A stretch of DNA of 45,531 bases, taken from the NCBI GenBank assembly GCA_016936015.1, contig JAFGPV010000062.1, positions 1-45,531 on the forward strand, read 5' to 3'. The notes under the pieces are model-generated. The model had not been told where the DNA came from. It ran no database searches and worked only from the letters and a program-made list of their open reading frames with translations. The stretch is from Pirellulales bacterium. Lineage in GTDB: Bacteria; Planctomycetota; Planctomycetia; Pirellulales; Thermoguttaceae. Position numbers and translations under genes: made by a program. Below are positions 43,091 to 45,531 of this stretch, piece by piece. The first letter of the stretch is position 1, and each line of letters starts with the position of its first letter.

Positions 43091-45259
43091 TCATCGGCGC
43101 TGCGAAGCCGCCAGCGGCCCTTTTTCCTCTCGCTGCTTCGCGGAGGCCGCCGGGTGGAGATACATCAATTCCGATCCCGTGGCGATCAGCAGTCCGCCGC
43201 CGGCCGGGAGGACGTTCCCGCCGACGGCGCCCAGCGGTCCCAACTCGATGCCGTTGCGGAGCTGCGCGGTCCGTTGGTCGAATAAATAAATTGTATCGCG
43301 CGTGGGAAAAACCACGAGGCCGGCGGCCAGCACGCCGCGGCCGTAGCCCGGTTTCTCGGGGCTTTCGGGCCAGAGATGCTTCACCCGGCCCTGGTCTGCT
43401 CCGTGGAGTCCGATCCAGTACAACCGGCCGCCCGAGGCGATCAGATGCTCGTCGGTTACGCCCAGCAGGTGGACCACGTCCTCCACTCCCGTCCCGGAGT
43501 GCCAAAGGATCATTCCCGTGGCGGCGTCGAAGGCCATCAGCCGCGGGCTGTCGGCGGGGGCCGCGTACAAGACGCCGCGGCCATAGACGCAGGGCGTCAG
43601 GTCGCGATGCCAATGCGCCGCCAGGCGCGCCAGGTCGCCGCGCCGTGAGCGGGGATAGAGGCTGATCCACCGCACGCGGCCGTCCTCCTTGTCCAGGGCC
43701 GCCACCGCGCCCAAGTTCGTGCTGAAATAAATGGAATCGCCGGCCAGGGTCAGCAGCCGGTCCGCGCACTCGGGGATCCGTCCGCGGGCGGGAGTCTCGG
43801 CGCTGCAGACGAATTGACGCCACCGCAGCCGGCCGCTTCGCGGATCGAAACAGGCGACGTACGCCTGGGGACGGATGTCAATCCGCCGCATGGCCACGTA
43901 GACCCCCGCGCCGTCAGCCACGGGATCGCCGTCAAAGGCCCAGCCCTCCTCAGGAAAGACCTTCCACAGCAGTCGGCCCTGGGCCTTAAGATCCAAAGCC
44001 ACGAGGTAGTCGGATTGCCGGCTGGGCGACGGGTTGGAGAAAGCGACTCCCGCGCCCATCCGGGCGTGGAGTTGGTTCTCGCAGACGGTCAGCGTGAACC
44101 GCGCCGCTCCAACGTGCTCCGGCGGCACGGCCATCGCCGGTGCGACGCCTTCCAGCAGATCCCGGTAAAGGACCGGCGAAACGCCCGACCACAAAGGCTT
44201 GCCGTCGGCCAGCCGCAGGGCGTTGATTTCGCGTCCGGTGCTCACCAACACCGCCTGGCCGTCGAGTACCGGATGATAACTCAGAGGCTCCGCCCCTTCG
44301 GCGACGGGACGCATCCAATTCCAGCGGACCGGCGGCAGCGCCATTTTCCACACGGGACGTCCCGCGTCGAATCCGCTCAACAGCCGCCCGTTACGGGTCG
44401 GGGTGCCCGCAAAGGTCGGCCAGTACGTTCCCTCTCCCTTTGGGAGAGAGAAAAATCCATCAGGATTCGGCCAGGCCGCGCTTTCGGCCAGGATTTGCGT
44501 GAGGATCTCGACGAAATTCCCCTCCCGACCCGCCAGCCAACCGCGGGCGTCGCGGTGCAGGCGGGCCATTTCGGTCAGTTCTTCCCGCGCCCGATCCCGG
44601 GCGCCCTCGAAAATCGAGACCAGGACCAATCGGGCGAGGATCGTGCCCGGATCCAGATCGGTGTCGGGATAACCAGGCCAGGCCGTGACCACGCCGGCCG
44701 GCGCAGGATGCGGCAGGATCCGCTCCCAATGCCATCGCGCCGCGTCGAAATCGCCGGCCTCGAAGGCCAGGTCGCCCAGGGCCAGCAAGGCGTCGTCGCC
44801 GAAGCGGCTGGCAAAGGCCTGCTCCACAACGTTCCGCAACAACCGGCGGTTCCGCGCGGACAGGCCCCGCCGGTACCAGTTTTCCGCCACGGGATCGACC
44901 TGCCCGCGATACAGTTGCAGGGCCTCCGGCGGCAACGCCGCGATTTGCCGATTTCCGTATTCCCGAAGACCCACAAAGCGGTGTTCCGTGATCGCCACCA
45001 GCTTCTCCTCAGGCGATTCCATCACCTGGCGCAGGGCCGCAACCGCCTCGGCCCAGCGCCGGTCGGCCAGCAGGGACTTGATCCGTTCGAGCTGGGCGCG
45101 GACGGCGCCGCCGACCTGGTCGATCTGCACGGTGTCAGAAAGCTCGAAGGACGTGCCGGCCGAAGGATCGACGAACTGGGCCTCCGACAGGGCCGTAAGC
45201 CACAGTCCTATCCCTGCGAGAAACAGGAAGATCCCCATCCTGCGGCAACGATGGAACAC
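43091..45259 (-). CDS. Exported PQQ-like beta-propeller protein
   Basis: 722 residues from a GTG at 45259 with GGAG seven bases upstream. Signal peptide (RMGIFLFLAGIGLWLTALSE), a helical TPR-like region (about 50-250; EQAFASRFGDDALLALGDLA) and PQQ-type propeller blades from about 290 (ALRLADGKPLWSG, YVACFDPRSGRLRWRQFVCS, AALDKEDGRVRWISLYP, LMAFDAATGMILWHSGTG). Dehydrogenase catalytic residues are not obvious, so a scaffold or sensor role is likely. A short family A hairpin (44430-44450) is translated (FFSLPKGEGTYW) between the two parts. It has a good promoter 58 bases upstream and is first in the leftward run toward MoxR. Confidence 0.88.
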   Translation of the reverse strand: MFHRCRRMGIFLFLAGIGLWLTALSEAQFVDPSAGTSFELSDTVQIDQVGGAVRAQLERIKSLLADRRWAEAVAALRQVMESPEEKLVAITEHRFVGLREYGNRQIAALPPEALQLYRGQVDPVAENWYRRGLSARNRRLLRNVVEQAFASRFGDDALLALGDLAFEAGDFDAARWHWERILPHPAPAGVVTAWPGYPDTDLDPGTILARLVLVSIFEGARDRAREELTEMARLHRDARGWLAGREGNFVEILTQILAESAAWPNPDGFFSLPKGEGTYWPTFAGTPTRNGRLLSGFDAGRPVWKMALPPVRWNWMRPVAEGAEPLSYHPVLDGQAVLVSTGREINALRLADGKPLWSGVSPVLYRDLLEGVAPAMAVPPEHVGAARFTLTVCENQLHARMGAGVAFSNPSPSRQSDYLVALDLKAQGRLLWKVFPEEGWAFDGDPVADGAGVYVAMRRIDIRPQAYVACFDPRSGRLRWRQFVCSAETPARGRIPECADRLLTLAGDSIYFSTNLGAVAALDKEDGRVRWISLYPRSRRGDLARLAAHWHRDLTPCVYGRGVLYAAPADSPRLMAFDAATGMILWHSGTGVEDVVHLLGVTDEHLIASGGRLYWIGLHGADQGRVKHLWPESPEKPGYGRGVLAAGLVVFPTRDTIYLFDQRTAQLRNGIELGPLGAVGGNVLPAGGGLLIATGSELMYLHPAASAKQREEKGPLAASQRR
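44430..44450. repeat. Palindrome family A, short copy 7 (inside PQQ gene)
   Basis: CCCTCTCCC-TTT-GGGAGAGAG; only the hairpin remains, without the GTGAGGGC tail. It is translated without breaking the frame. Confidence 0.75.
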
Positions 45260-45316
45260 CTTGGAACTCCGTTATCCTGAGCTACCCGAAATATGCCCCG
45301 AATTACCCCCACTTAG

Positions 45317-45345
45317 GTTATAAGCCGTCTGAAATCAGTTTTCAA
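45317..45345 (-). promoter_or_regulatory. Sigma70-type promoter for the leftward run
   Basis: Leftward TTGAAA (45345-45340), a 17-base spacer and TATAAC (45322-45317). Predicted start near 45310, about 50 bases before the GTG at 45259. It is the strongest promoter match in the window. Confidence 0.7.
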
Positions 45346-45522
45346 GGATCGTCAGCACGAAGTGGACATTGTGACAAAGAATTTAGCAATCCATGATTTA
45401 TCCCATTATCTCACAAAAAGATACTGTTTTCCCCCACCCAAGACAATCGTGTCCGTTCGGTAAACTCCATCTTCAATCTTGTCGGCTAATTTGTCAAGAT
45501 TGGGCCATCGCAACTTGCATAC

Positions 45523-45527
45523 AGGAG
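45523..45527 (+). promoter_or_regulatory. Ribosome-site-like AGGAG at the window edge
   Basis: AGGAG followed by AAAA ends the window, so a rightward gene may start just outside. The stretch 45346-45522 shows no gene and nothing else recognisable. Confidence 0.3.
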
Positions 45528-45531
45528 AAAA

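Overview
The window looks like chromosomal DNA of a planctomycete, probably near the Pirellulales. The evidence is the mix of families: squalene-hopene cyclase, a Ser/Thr kinase fused to PEGA and FGE-sulfatase domains, DUF1559, DUF1080, NPCBM, PQQ-propeller and zinc-ribbon membrane proteins, the small lipoprotein with the YYLQDDVQYFP motif, and a moxR-DUF58-BatA/VWA cluster. GC is high. No rRNA, tRNA, CRISPR array, transposase or phage gene was recognised.

Layout. 0-5 kb: squalene-hopene cyclase (-), a zinc-ribbon membrane protein (+) and a secreted secretin-like protein (+). 5-9 kb: a secreted HEAT-repeat protein, then two DUF4328 membrane-protein paralogues flanking a wrecked toxin-antitoxin region (a ParD-type antitoxin stopped by an amber codon and a truncated nucleotidyltransferase). 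9-15 kb: a U32 peptidase-family protein and a VIT-VWA protein, convergent. 15-20.6 kb: an ACT-domain protein, the kinase-PEGA-FGE fusion, two lipoproteins and a GlsB/YeaQ-like membrane protein. 20.8-27.9 kb (+): a secreted bleomycin-hydrolase-like C1 protease, a secreted TPR-CHAT (caspase-like) protein and a secreted TPR-DUF1080 protein. 28-45.3 kb: one long leftward run (PQQ propeller, MoxR, DUF58, BatA/VWA, a second VWA protein, a giant coiled-coil membrane protein, an alpha/alpha-toroid protein, an NPCBM protein, a DUF1559-like protein). A good promoter lies in front of its first gene.

The most unusual property is the density of short repeats. At least six palindrome families recur here, including three 73-bp copies of one two-hairpin element. 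At least eight loci carry tandem arrays of seven-base units with unrelated sequences. Many lie in gaps, often touching stop codons. Others sit inside reading frames (cyclase, U32 protein, VIT-VWA, both VWA membrane proteins, coiled-coil giant, PQQ protein) without breaking them, adding translated inserts. Nearly every junction of the 28-45 kb run carries a palindrome or heptamer array.

How genes may work together: MoxR, DUF58 and the two VWA membrane proteins form the usual ATPase/VWA envelope module, and the coiled-coil and toroid proteins look like lineage additions. The C1 protease and CHAT protein are neighbours on one strand, both with signal peptides and intact catalytic residues. They are the best candidate here for an undescribed extracytoplasmic proteolytic pair. 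This is inference from family and position only.
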